Of a DNA stretch of 38,668 bases, positions 14,760-23,085 are shown piece after piece (the stretch's first letter is position 1; every line of letters begins with the position of its first letter). The stretch is from Streptomyces montanisoli (lineage in GTDB: Bacteria; Actinomycetota; Actinomycetes; Streptomycetales; Streptomycetaceae): the NCBI RefSeq assembly GCF_017813245.1, contig NZ_JAGIQL010000054.1, forward strand, positions 1 through 38,668, read 5' to 3'. The notes under the pieces are model-generated. The model ran no database searches and was not told the origin of the DNA. It saw only the letters and a program-made list of their open reading frames with translations. The position numbers and the translations under genes are program-made.

Positions 14760-16141
14760 CGACGGCCGACGATCCACAGCCCGGCCAAGCCGTCGTGGTC
14801 GGCGGCGGGCTCGCGGGCATCACCGCCGCCCTCGGGCTGGCCGACGCGGGACTGCGCGTCACGCTCGTCGAAGGCCGCCCACGACTGGGCGGCCTCGCCT
14901 TCTCCTTCCGGCGCGGCGGACTGAGCGTCGACAACGGCCAGCACGTGTACCTGCGCTGCTGCACCGCCTACCGCTGGTTCCTCGACCGGGTCGAGGGCAC
15001 GGAGCTCGCGCCCCTGCAGGACCGGCTCGACGTGCCCGTACTCGACGTCGGCGGCGCCGAGCCGCGGCTGGGCAGGCTGCGCCGCAACGCGCTGCCCGTG
15101 CCGCTGCACCTGGCCGCGGGCCTCGCCGCGTACCCGCACCTCTCGCTCGCGGAGCGGGCGTCCGTGGGGCGCGCCGCGCTCGCCCTGAAGAAGCTCGACC
15201 CCGACGACCCGGCCCTGGACGGTGTGGACTTCGCCACCTGGCTCGGCGCGCACGGCCAGTCGCCGCGCACGGTGGAAGCCCTCTGGGACCTCGTCGGTGT
15301 GGCCACGCTCAACGCCAGGGCCGCGCAGAGCTCGCTGGCGCTCGCGGCCAAGGTGTTCAAGACCGGACTGCTGAGCGAGCCCGGCGCCGCGGACATCGGC
15401 TGGGCGCGCGTACCGCTCGGCGAACTCCACGACACGCTCGCCGGCAAGGCGCTCGCCGCCGCCGGCGTACGCACCGAAGTGGGCACCCGCGTCACGGACC
15501 TGACGCGCTCCGAGGGCGGACGCTGGCTCGTCCGCCTCGGCGAGGAGAGCGTCGAGGCGGACACCGTCGTGCTCGCGGTCGCGCAGCGCGAGGCGCACGC
15601 GCTGCTGCCCGAGGGCGCGCTCGCCGAACCCGGCCGCCTCCTCGGCATCGACACCGCGCCCATCCTCAACGTCCACGTGGTCTACGACCGCAAGGTGCTG
15701 CGCAGGCCGTTCTTCGCCGCGCTCGGCTCACCCGTCCAGTGGGTGTTCGACAGGACCGGCGCCTCGGGACTGACGGACGGCCAGTACCTCGCCGTGTCCC
15801 AGTCGGCCGCGCAGGACGAGATCGACACCCCCGTGGCGCGACTGAGGGAGCGCTACCTTCCCGAACTCGAACGGCTGCTGCCCGCCGCGCGCGGCGCCGG
15901 CGTACGGGACTTCTTCGTCACCCGGGAACGCACGGCGACCTTCGCCCCCGCGCCGGGTGTGGGGCGGCTGCGCCCAGCGGCACGCACCGACCTGCCCGGG
16001 CTCTACCTGGCCGGTTCGTGGACCGCCACAGGCTGGCCCGCGACCATGGAGGGCGCGGTGCGCAGCGGCATGAGCGCCGCGGGCGCCGCCCTGACCGACC
16101 TCGGCCGTCCCCACGAGAATTTTTTGGAGGAGGCGGCATGA
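14756..16141 (+). CDS. hpnE: Hydroxysqualene dehydroxylase HpnE
   Basis: A 461-aa FAD-dependent amine-oxidase/phytoene-desaturase-type flavoprotein. Seen: N-terminal dinucleotide-binding motif VVGGGLAGITAALGLADAG, the acidic end of beta-2 (LVEGRPRLGG), and a C-terminal FAD motif LYLAGSWTATGWPATMEGAVRSG. In the HpnCDE pathway it reductively removes the hydroxyl of hydroxysqualene to give squalene. The start has GAGGGGAG 5 nt upstream; longer in-frame extensions toward 14558 run through hpnD and are not used. It overlaps the prenyl synthase gene by 4 bp (ATGA). Confidence 0.93.
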   Translation: MTTADDPQPGQAVVVGGGLAGITAALGLADAGLRVTLVEGRPRLGGLAFSFRRGGLSVDNGQHVYLRCCTAYRWFLDRVEGTELAPLQDRLDVPVLDVGGAEPRLGRLRRNALPVPLHLAAGLAAYPHLSLAERASVGRAALALKKLDPDDPALDGVDFATWLGAHGQSPRTVEALWDLVGVATLNARAAQSSLALAAKVFKTGLLSEPGAADIGWARVPLGELHDTLAGKALAAAGVRTEVGTRVTDLTRSEGGRWLVRLGEESVEADTVVLAVAQREAHALLPEGALAEPGRLLGIDTAPILNVHVVYDRKVLRRPFFAALGSPVQWVFDRTGASGLTDGQYLAVSQSAAQDEIDTPVARLRERYLPELERLLPAARGAGVRDFFVTRERTATFAPAPGVGRLRPAARTDLPGLYLAGSWTATGWPATMEGAVRSGMSAAGAALTDLGRPHENFLEEAA

Positions 16142-17253
16142 GCCTGGGTACTGCACCTACGAGTACTGGAACTAGAGGAGAGACCGTGCCGACTGTGCCC
16201 CCGGCAGACATGGCTGTCGACACCGCGGACGTCAACGCGCTGCTCGACCGCGGGCGGAGCCTTGCGGCCCCGGTGCTGCGCGCGGCCGTGGACCGGCTGG
16301 CGCCGCCGATGGACACCGTATCGGCGTACCACTTCGGGTGGATCGACGCGGCGGGCAACCCCGCGGCGGGCGACGGCGGCAAGGCCGTGCGCCCCGCGCT
16401 CGCGCTCCTGTCGGCCGAGGCGGCCGGCGCGGCGCCCGAGCAGGGTGTGCCCGGCGCCGTCGCCGTGGAACTCGTGCACAACTTCTCGCTGCTGCACGAC
16501 GACCTGATGGACGGCGACGAACAGCGCAGGCACCGCGACACGGTGTGGAAGGTACACGGCCCCGCGCAGGCCATCCTCGTGGGCGACGCGCTGTTCGCGC
16601 TCGCCAACGAGGTCCTGCTGGAGCTCGGCACGGCCGAAGCGGGCCGTGCGACGCGCCGCCTGACCAGCGCCACACGCAAACTGATCGACGGCCAGGCGCA
16701 GGACATCTCCTTCGAGCACCGCGAGAGCGTCACCGTCGAGGAGTGCCTGACGATGGAGGGCAACAAGACGGGCGCCCTGCTCGCCTGCGCCTCGTCCATC
16801 GGTGCGGTGCTCGGCGGCGCCGACGACCGCACCGCCGACCTGCTCGAGTCGTACGGCCACCACCTGGGCCTGGCCTTCCAGGCGGTGGACGACCTGCTCG
16901 GCATCTGGGGTGATCCCGGCTCCACGGGGAAGCAGACATGGAGCGACCTGAGGCAGCGGAAGAAGTCCCTTCCGGTCGTCGCCGCACTCGCGGCGGACAA
17001 CGCCGCGTCGCGCCGGCTGGGCGAACTCCTCGCCGCCGACGCGAAAAGCAATGATTTCGAGACCTTCTCCGAGGAAGAATTCGCCACTCGCGCAGCGCTG
17101 ATCGAAGAGTCCGGCGGCCGGGAATGGACCTCCCAGGAGGCTCGCCGGCAGCACGCCGTCGCGGTGGAGGCCCTGGCGGGAGTGGACATGCAGGAAGAAG
17201 TCCGGGCGCAGTTCGTGGCGCTCGCCGACTTCGTCGTCGTACGAGAGAGATGA
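16138..17253 (+). CDS. Polyprenyl (farnesyl/geranylgeranyl) diphosphate synthase
   Basis: A 371-aa trans-isoprenyl diphosphate synthase. Seen: first Asp-rich motif LLHDDLMDGDEQRRHRD (DDxxD at 121-125), Lys/Gln near helix F (GNKTGALLACA), and the second site FQAVDDLLGIWGDP, typical of actinobacterial members. Placement among squalene genes implies it makes FPP for HpnD. A strong site TTTTTGGAGGAGG precedes ATG 16138, which overlaps the hpnE stop. The first ~24 residues are low-complexity, and a GTG at 16186 with GGAGAG upstream is a possible shorter start. A 128-bp gap with a long hairpin follows before shc. Confidence 0.92.
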   Translation: MSLGTAPTSTGTRGETVPTVPPADMAVDTADVNALLDRGRSLAAPVLRAAVDRLAPPMDTVSAYHFGWIDAAGNPAAGDGGKAVRPALALLSAEAAGAAPEQGVPGAVAVELVHNFSLLHDDLMDGDEQRRHRDTVWKVHGPAQAILVGDALFALANEVLLELGTAEAGRATRRLTSATRKLIDGQAQDISFEHRESVTVEECLTMEGNKTGALLACASSIGAVLGGADDRTADLLESYGHHLGLAFQAVDDLLGIWGDPGSTGKQTWSDLRQRKKSLPVVAALAADNAASRRLGELLAADAKSNDFETFSEEEFATRAALIEESGGREWTSQEARRQHAVAVEALAGVDMQEEVRAQFVALADFVVVRER

Positions 17254-17299
17254 TCACGATTCGCATACCTGCCCTTTCTGGGGGTTGACCTGAGCAGTC

Positions 17300-17336
17300 G
17301 CCGCCCGTGCCCGCCACAGGCACGGGCACGGGCGGC
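17300..17336 (+). terminator. 14-bp hairpin inside the hopanoid operon, upstream of shc
   Basis: GCCGCCCGTGCCCG (17300-17313) and CGGGCACGGGCGGC (17323-17336) form a perfect 14-bp stem with a 9-nt loop in the only sizeable gap between the prenyl synthase and shc. There is no U-tract. It may act as a partial terminator, an mRNA stabiliser or a processing boundary, making shc and later genes expressed differently from hpnCDE. Confidence 0.55.
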
Positions 17337-17381
17337 AAAGACCCCAGCACAGCAGATGCACCACTGCACGGAGGGGAAGTT

Positions 17382-19373
17382 ATGACAGCGACGACCGACG
17401 GAAGCGCCGGGGCGATGAGGTCCCAGGCCGTTTCGGCGGGCGTACCGGCCGACACCGCCACGGCCGGAGATGTACGAGAGGCCGCCGAGCGTGCCACCCG
17501 GCTCGGCATCGAGCACCTGCTCGGCCGCCAGGACGAGGCCGGCTGGTGGAAGGGCGACCTCGAGACCAACGTGACGATGGACGCCGAGGACCTGCTGCTG
17601 CGTCAGTTCCTCGGCATCCGCGACGCGCACACCACCGAGGCCGCCGCACTCTTCATCCGCGGCGAGCAGCGCGCCGACGGCACCTGGGCCACGTTCCACG
17701 GCGGCCCCGGTGAACTCTCCGCCACCATCGAGGCGTACGTCGCCCTGCGGCTCGCGGGCGACAGACCCGAAGCGGAACACATGGCGCGCGCCGCGCAGTG
17801 GGTGCGCGCACACGGCGGCATCGCCGAGAGCCGGGTCTTCACACGCATCTGGCTGGCCCTCTTCGGCTGGTGGAAGTGGGAGGACCTGCCGGAGATGCCG
17901 CCCGAGGTCATCTTCTTCCCCAAGTGGCTTCCCCTCAACGTCTACGACTTCGGGTGCTGGGCCCGCCAGACCATCGTGCCGCTGACGGTGGTGGGCGCGT
18001 TCCGCCCGGTACGTCCCGCGCCCTTCGCGCTGGACGAGCTGCACACCGACGCCGCCGACCCCAACCCCGCCAAGCCCCTCGCGGCGGCCGCCAGTTGGGA
18101 CGGCTTCTTCCAGCGCCTCGACAAGGGCCTGCACGCGTACCGCAAGGTGGCGCCGCGCAAGCTGCGACGCGCCGCGATGCGCGCCGCGTCCCGCTGGATC
18201 ATCGAACGCCAGGAGAACGACGGCTGCTGGGGAGGCATCCAGCCGCCCGCCGTCTACTCGCTGATGGCGCTGCACCTGCTCGGCTACGACCTGGAGCACC
18301 CGGTCATGAGCGCGGGCCTCGCCTCGCTCGACCGGTTCGCCGTGTGGCGCGAGGACGGCGCCCGGATGATCGAGGCGTGCCAGTCCCCGGTGTGGGACAC
18401 CTGCCTCGCCACCGTCGCGCTCGCCGACGCCGGCCTGGACGCCGACCACCCCGCGCTCGTCAAGGCGGCCGACTGGATGGTGCGTGAGGAGATCGCCCGT
18501 CCGGGCGACTGGGCCGTGCGCAGGCCGTCGCTGGCCCCCGGCGGCTGGGCGTTCGAATTCCACAACGACAACTACCCGGACATCGACGACACCGCAGAGG
18601 TCATCCTGGCGCTGCGCCGGGTCAACCACCCGGACGCGGCCAGGGTCGAGGACGCGGTCTCACGCGGCGCCCGCTGGACGCTGGGCATGCAGTCGAAGAA
18701 CGGCGCCTGGGCCGCGTTCGACGCCGACAACATGAGCCCGTTCCCCAACAGGCTGCCGTTCTGCGACTTCGGCGAGGTCATCGACCCGCCGTCGGCGGAT
18801 GTCACCGCGCACGTCGTGGAGATGCTGGCGTACGAGGGCAGGAGCCACCACCCCGCCACGCGGCGCGGTGTGGAGTGGCTGCTGGCCGAACAGGAGACGT
18901 TCGGCGGCTGGTTCGGCCGCTGGGGCACCAACTACCTGTACGGCACCGGGAGTGTGGTGCCCGCGCTGACCGCCGCTGGGCTGCCCACCTCGCACCCGGC
19001 CGTGCGGCGCGCGGTGACCTGGCTCGAGTCCGTGCAGAACGAGGACGGCGGGTGGGGCGAGGACCAGCGCTCCTACACCGACGAGAAGTGGATCGGGCAG
19101 GGCGACTCCACCGCGTCCCAGACCGGGTGGGCGCTGCTCGCGCTGCTCGCCGCGGGGGAGCGGGACAGCACGGCCGTCGAGCGCGGCATCGGATTCCTCG
19201 CCGCGACGCAGCGCGAGGACGGATCGTGGGACGAGCCGTTCTTCACCGGCACCGGCTTCCCGTGGGACTTCTCCATCAACTACCACCTCTACCGGCAGGT
19301 CTTCCCGCTGACGGCCCTCGGCCGCTACGTGCACGGGGAGCCGTTCGCCGGCCGAGCGCTCCAGGGCAGTTGA
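17382..19373 (+). CDS. shc: Squalene-hopene cyclase
   Basis: A 663-aa triterpene cyclase (also hpnF) that converts squalene to hopene at the membrane surface. Seen: the catalytic YPDIDDTAEV motif with DIDD at 400-403, and many QW repeats (for example QDEAGWWKGDL, QRADGTWATFHGG, QENDGCWGG, QSKNGAWAAFDAD, QNEDGGWGED, QREDGSWDEP). The GTGSVVPAL and FPWDFSINYHLYRQVFPLTALGRY C-terminal segments are also present. Length and motifs are those of a complete enzyme. ATG 17382 has GGAGGGGAAG upstream. The stop TGA overlaps the hpnG ATG (TGATG). Confidence 0.97.
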   Translation: MTATTDGSAGAMRSQAVSAGVPADTATAGDVREAAERATRLGIEHLLGRQDEAGWWKGDLETNVTMDAEDLLLRQFLGIRDAHTTEAAALFIRGEQRADGTWATFHGGPGELSATIEAYVALRLAGDRPEAEHMARAAQWVRAHGGIAESRVFTRIWLALFGWWKWEDLPEMPPEVIFFPKWLPLNVYDFGCWARQTIVPLTVVGAFRPVRPAPFALDELHTDAADPNPAKPLAAAASWDGFFQRLDKGLHAYRKVAPRKLRRAAMRAASRWIIERQENDGCWGGIQPPAVYSLMALHLLGYDLEHPVMSAGLASLDRFAVWREDGARMIEACQSPVWDTCLATVALADAGLDADHPALVKAADWMVREEIARPGDWAVRRPSLAPGGWAFEFHNDNYPDIDDTAEVILALRRVNHPDAARVEDAVSRGARWTLGMQSKNGAWAAFDADNMSPFPNRLPFCDFGEVIDPPSADVTAHVVEMLAYEGRSHHPATRRGVEWLLAEQETFGGWFGRWGTNYLYGTGSVVPALTAAGLPTSHPAVRRAVTWLESVQNEDGGWGEDQRSYTDEKWIGQGDSTASQTGWALLALLAAGERDSTAVERGIGFLAATQREDGSWDEPFFTGTGFPWDFSINYHLYRQVFPLTALGRYVHGEPFAGRALQGS

Positions 19374-20029
19374 TGGCCGACGCCGCAGGGGCCGAGCCCC
19401 GGGGAACGCATCCCTCGCTGCTGATCGCCTGCGCGCTCGGCATCGAGCGGTTCGCGCTGCGTGGCAGGCGCGGCGAGCCCGCGGGGCCCGTGACCGTGCT
19501 GCGCACGGGCATGGGCCCGGCCAACGCCGAGCGCGCCGTGAGGAACGCGCTCGGCGACGACCGGCACAGGGACGCGGCGGTCATCGCGTCCGGCTTCTGC
19601 GCCGGTCTCGTCCCGGGCATGAGCCCGGGCGACCTGATCGTCGCCGACGAGACGAGGGACCAGCGGGGCATCACGCCCTGCACCGGCTCCGCGGAACTCT
19701 CCGAGGCGTTGTCCCGGGCACTGCCCGGACACACGGTCCACACCGGTCCGCTGACCGGTTCGGACCATGTGGTACGCGGCCAGGAACGGGCCGAACTGCG
19801 CACCACTGGAGCCGTCGGGGTGGACATGGAGTCCGCCACGACGCTCCGCACCGCTCTGGAGACCGGGCCACGCCCGGTCGCGGCCGTACGTGTGGTCGTC
19901 GACGCTCCGGAGCACGAGCTCGTCCGGATCGGCACGGTAAGCGGAGGAACAACAGCCTTCCGCGTCCTTCGTGCCGTCCTTCCGGTTTTCCATGAATGGC
20001 ACCGTTCTTTGCTGCTCCCCAGGAGGTGA
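19373..20029 (+). CDS. hpnG: Adenosylhopane nucleosidase/phosphorylase HpnG
   Basis: A 218-aa nucleoside phosphorylase-fold protein. Seen: the early strand LLIACALGIERFALR, RTGMGPANAERAV (phosphate/ribose-binding-like), ASGFCAGLVPGMSPGDLIVADE, and the purine-nucleosidase signature VGVDMESATT. Family role: releases adenine from adenosylhopane to give (phospho)ribosylhopane, on the way to bacteriohopanetetrol and aminobacteriohopanetriol. Translationally coupled to shc. Its stop is the TGA inside the AGGAGGTGA ribosome-binding site of hpnH, so the genes are tightly linked. Confidence 0.92.
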   Translation: MADAAGAEPRGTHPSLLIACALGIERFALRGRRGEPAGPVTVLRTGMGPANAERAVRNALGDDRHRDAAVIASGFCAGLVPGMSPGDLIVADETRDQRGITPCTGSAELSEALSRALPGHTVHTGPLTGSDHVVRGQERAELRTTGAVGVDMESATTLRTALETGPRPVAAVRVVVDAPEHELVRIGTVSGGTTAFRVLRAVLPVFHEWHRSLLLPRR

Positions 20030-20034
20030 GCCAG

Positions 20035-21054
20035 ATGGCTATGCCGCTCCGACAGACCATCAGGGTCGGGACGTACCTTGCCGAACAGAAGCTCCGCAAG
20101 CGGGAGAAGTTCCCGCTCATCGTCGAGTTGGAGCCGCTGTTCGCATGCAATCTGAAGTGTGAGGGCTGCGGCAAGATCCAGCACCCCGCGGGCGTGCTCA
20201 AGCAGCGCATGCCGGTCGCCCAGGCGGTCGGCGCCGTGCTGGAGTCCGGCGCGCCGATGGTCTCCATCGCGGGCGGCGAGCCGCTGATGCACCCGCAGAT
20301 CGACGAGATCGTGCGCCAGCTCGTCGCCAAGCGCAAGTACGTCTTCCTGTGCACCAACGCCATGCTGCTGCGCAAGAAGATGGAAAAGTTCACGCCGTCG
20401 CCCTACTTCGCGTTCACCGTCCACATCGACGGCATGCGCGAGCGCCACGACGAGTCGGTGGCGAAGGAGGGTGTGTTCGACGAGGCGGTGGAGGCCATCA
20501 AGGAGGCCAAGCGTCGCGGCTTCCGGGTGACCACCAACTCCACGTTCTTCAACACGGACACCCCGCAGAACATCATCGAGGTGCTCAACTACCTCAACGA
20601 CGACCTGAAGGTCGACGAGATGATGATCTCGCCCGCCTACGCCTACGAGAAGGCCCCCGACCAGGACCACTTCCTCGGTGTGACGCAGACGCGCGAGCTG
20701 TTCAAGAAGGCGTTCGGCGGCGGCAACCGGGCCCGCTGGAGGCTCAACCACTCCCCGCTCTTCCTGGACTTCCTCGAGGGCAAGGCCGACTTCCCCTGCA
20801 CGGCGTGGGCCATCCCCAACTACTCCCTGTTCGGCTGGCAGCGGCCGTGCTACCTGATGAGCGACGGCTACGTGCCGACGTACAAGCAGCTCATCGAGGA
20901 GACCGACTGGAGCAAGTACGGGCGGGGCAAGGACGCGCGGTGCGACAACTGCATGGCGCACTGCGGCTACGAGCCGACCGCCGTCCTCGCCACCATGGGC
21001 TCCCTCAAGGAGACCATCCGCGCGGCGCGTGAGACGGTCGCCGGAACCCGATGA
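20035..21054 (+). CDS. hpnH: Radical SAM adenosylhopane synthase HpnH
   Basis: A 339-aa radical SAM enzyme that adds the 5'-deoxyadenosyl group to hopene to make adenosylhopane. Seen: CNLKCEGC with cluster ligands C38, C42 and C45, SAM-binding IAGGEPLMHPQ, and a C-terminal Cys-containing region CDNCMAHCGYEPTA characteristic of HpnH. The ribosome-binding site is a perfect AGGAGGTG 6 nt before ATG 20035, the best in the window. It is the last gene before a 153-bp gap containing strong hairpins. Confidence 0.96.
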   Translation: MAMPLRQTIRVGTYLAEQKLRKREKFPLIVELEPLFACNLKCEGCGKIQHPAGVLKQRMPVAQAVGAVLESGAPMVSIAGGEPLMHPQIDEIVRQLVAKRKYVFLCTNAMLLRKKMEKFTPSPYFAFTVHIDGMRERHDESVAKEGVFDEAVEAIKEAKRRGFRVTTNSTFFNTDTPQNIIEVLNYLNDDLKVDEMMISPAYAYEKAPDQDHFLGVTQTRELFKKAFGGGNRARWRLNHSPLFLDFLEGKADFPCTAWAIPNYSLFGWQRPCYLMSDGYVPTYKQLIEETDWSKYGRGKDARCDNCMAHCGYEPTAVLATMGSLKETIRAARETVAGTR

Positions 21055-21062
21055 CGCCGGCC

Positions 21063-21166
21063 GCCGGGAGCACCGCACACCGCGGTGCTCCCGGCCCCGC
21101 AGGGGGCAGGACAACAGCTTCTGAGACATCGCCTGGCCGAATACCGGGTGCCTTCCGGGGCACCCG
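21063..21166 (+). terminator. Two hairpins in the hpnH-dxs gap
   Basis: The first stem is 14 bp: GCCGGGAGCACCGC (21063-21076) pairs with GCGGTGCTCCCGGC (21082-21095) around a 5-nt loop. It starts 8 bp after the hpnH stop and looks like a terminator without U-tract. The second stem is 8 bp: CGGGTGCC (21145-21152) / GGCACCCG (21159-21166). The gap (21055-21207) contains no gene; in S. coelicolor I recall an ispG copy here. Confidence 0.6.
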
Positions 21167-21207
21167 TCGCCCGTGCGACGGTGGAACGATCCGAGAGGGG
21201 GCCGAGC

Positions 21208-23085
21208 GTGTCGATCCTTGAGAACATCCGGGGGCCACGCGATCTCAAGGCGCTGAGCGAGCACGAGCTCGACGAACTCGCCGAGGACATCAGGGAGTTC
21301 CTCATCCAGGCGGTGGCAAGAACCGGCGGCCACCTCGGACCCAACCTCGGTGTGGTCGAGCTGGCCATCGCCCTGCACCGGGTCTTCGACTCGCCCGTCG
21401 ACCGCGTCCTGTGGGACACCGGGCACCAGAGCTACGTGCACAAACTCCTCACCGGGCGGCAGGACTTCTCGAAACTGCGCGGCAAGGGCGGCCTCTCCGG
21501 CTACCCGTCACGCGCCGAGTCGGAACACGACGTCATCGAGAACTCGCACGCCTCCACCGTCCTCGGCTGGGCGGACGGTCTCGCCAAAGCGGGCCAGGTG
21601 CGGGGCAGCGACGCCCACGTCGTCGCCGTCATCGGCGACGGTGCGCTGACCGGCGGCATGGCCTGGGAGGCGCTCAACAACATCGCCGCGGCCAAGGACA
21701 GGCCGCTCATCATCGTCGTCAACGACAACGAGCGCAGCTACGGTCCCACCATCGGCGGCCTCGCCGCCCACCTCGCCACCCTGCGCATCACCGACGGCTA
21801 CGAGCGCGCCCTCGCCTGGGGCAAGGGCGTCCTGCGGGGCACACCGGTCGTCGGCAGGCCGCTCTACGATTCGCTGCACGGCGCCAAGAAGGGGTTCAAG
21901 GACGCCTTCCAGCCGCAGGGCATGTTCGAGGACCTCGGCATCAAGTACCTCGGGCCCATCGACGGCCACGACGAGCCCGCCGTCGAGGCCGCACTCCAGC
22001 GCGCCAAGCGCTTCACAGGACCCGTCCTCGTGCACTGCCTGACCGAGAAGGGCCGCGGCTACCCGCCGGCCCTTCAGGACGAGGCGGACCACTTTCACAC
22101 CGTCGGCGCGATGGACCCCCTCACCTGCGAGCCGCTCGCGCCCAGCCTCCCGTCGTGGACATCCGTCTTCGCCGACGAGATCGTCGCCATCGGTGAGGAG
22201 CGCCCCGACGTCGTCGCCATCACCGCGGCCATGCTGCACCCCGTCGGCCTCACGAAGTTCGCCGAGCGCTTCCCCGACCGTGTCTGGGACGTCGGCATCG
22301 CCGAGCAGCACGCCGCCACCTCGGCCGCCGGACTCGCCACCGCGGGCCTGCACCCGGTCGTCGCCCTGTACGCGACGTTCCTCAACCGCGCCTTCGACCA
22401 GGTGCTGATGGACGTGGCGCTGCACCGCTGCGGTGTCACCTTCGTCCTCGACCGCGCCGGTGTCACCGGCAGCGACGGCCCCTCGCACAACGGCATGTGG
22501 GACATGTCGATGCTGCAGGTCGTGCCCGGCCTCAGGCTCGCGGCCCCCCGCGACGCCGACCAGCTGCGCGCCCAGCTGCGCGAGGCCGTCGAGGTGGACG
22601 ACGCGCCCACCGTGGTGCGCTTCCCGAAGGAGTCGGTGGGCGAGCCCGTCCCCGCCCTCGCCCGCATCGGCGGGATGGACGTCCTGCACGGCGGCGGGGA
22701 CACCGAGGTGCTGCTCGTGTCTGCCGGGGTGATGGCACCCGTCTGCCTGCACACCGCGGAGCTGCTCGAAGCACGCGGCATCCACTGCACCGTCGTCGAC
22801 CCGCGCTGGGTCAAGCCGCTGGACGAGCACCTCGCGCCGCTCGCCGCGCGCCACCGGCTGGTCGCGGTCGTGGAGGACAACAGCCGCACGGGCGGCGTCG
22901 GCTGGGCCGTCGCCCAGTCGCTGCGCGACGCCGGAATCGATGTGCCGGTGCGCACCTTCGGCATCCCCGAGCAGTTCCTCGCCCACGCGAAACGCTCGGA
23001 GCTGCTCGCCGACATCGGTCTCACCCCGGTGGAGATCGCGGGACGTATCAGTGCCGCCCTGGCACGCAAGGAGAATGCGGAATGA
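21208..23085 (+). CDS. dxs: 1-deoxy-D-xylulose-5-phosphate synthase
   Basis: A 625-aa thiamine-diphosphate enzyme, the entry step of the MEP isoprenoid pathway (pyruvate plus glyceraldehyde-3-phosphate). Seen: DTGHQSYVHK (~70-79), ThDP-binding GDGALTGGMAWEALNN (~141-156), the central VWDVGIAEQHAATSAAGLA region with catalytic Glu, and DRAGVTGSDGPSHNGMWDMS. Length is typical. GTG 21208 (SILENIRGPRDLKAL...) has GAGAGGGGG upstream; the longer frame toward 21085 is not conserved. It probably raises precursor flux for hopanoids in addition to a housekeeping copy elsewhere. Overlaps hpnO by 4 bp (ATGA). Confidence 0.97.
   Translation: MSILENIRGPRDLKALSEHELDELAEDIREFLIQAVARTGGHLGPNLGVVELAIALHRVFDSPVDRVLWDTGHQSYVHKLLTGRQDFSKLRGKGGLSGYPSRAESEHDVIENSHASTVLGWADGLAKAGQVRGSDAHVVAVIGDGALTGGMAWEALNNIAAAKDRPLIIVVNDNERSYGPTIGGLAAHLATLRITDGYERALAWGKGVLRGTPVVGRPLYDSLHGAKKGFKDAFQPQGMFEDLGIKYLGPIDGHDEPAVEAALQRAKRFTGPVLVHCLTEKGRGYPPALQDEADHFHTVGAMDPLTCEPLAPSLPSWTSVFADEIVAIGEERPDVVAITAAMLHPVGLTKFAERFPDRVWDVGIAEQHAATSAAGLATAGLHPVVALYATFLNRAFDQVLMDVALHRCGVTFVLDRAGVTGSDGPSHNGMWDMSMLQVVPGLRLAAPRDADQLRAQLREAVEVDDAPTVVRFPKESVGEPVPALARIGGMDVLHGGGDTEVLLVSAGVMAPVCLHTAELLEARGIHCTVVDPRWVKPLDEHLAPLAARHRLVAVVEDNSRTGGVGWAVAQSLRDAGIDVPVRTFGIPEQFLAHAKRSELLADIGLTPVEIAGRISAALARKENAE

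Noticed and set aside
15918..18629. A 903-aa open frame on the minus strand opposite the prenyl synthase and shc
   Set aside because: It is antisense to two genes with clear catalytic motifs and has the Arg/Ala/Pro-rich composition expected from high-GC codon bias in a shadow frame.
19276..21441. A 721-aa minus-strand open frame opposite hpnG and hpnH
   Set aside because: No family motif, and the opposite strand encodes complete HpnG and HpnH; another GC-driven shadow.
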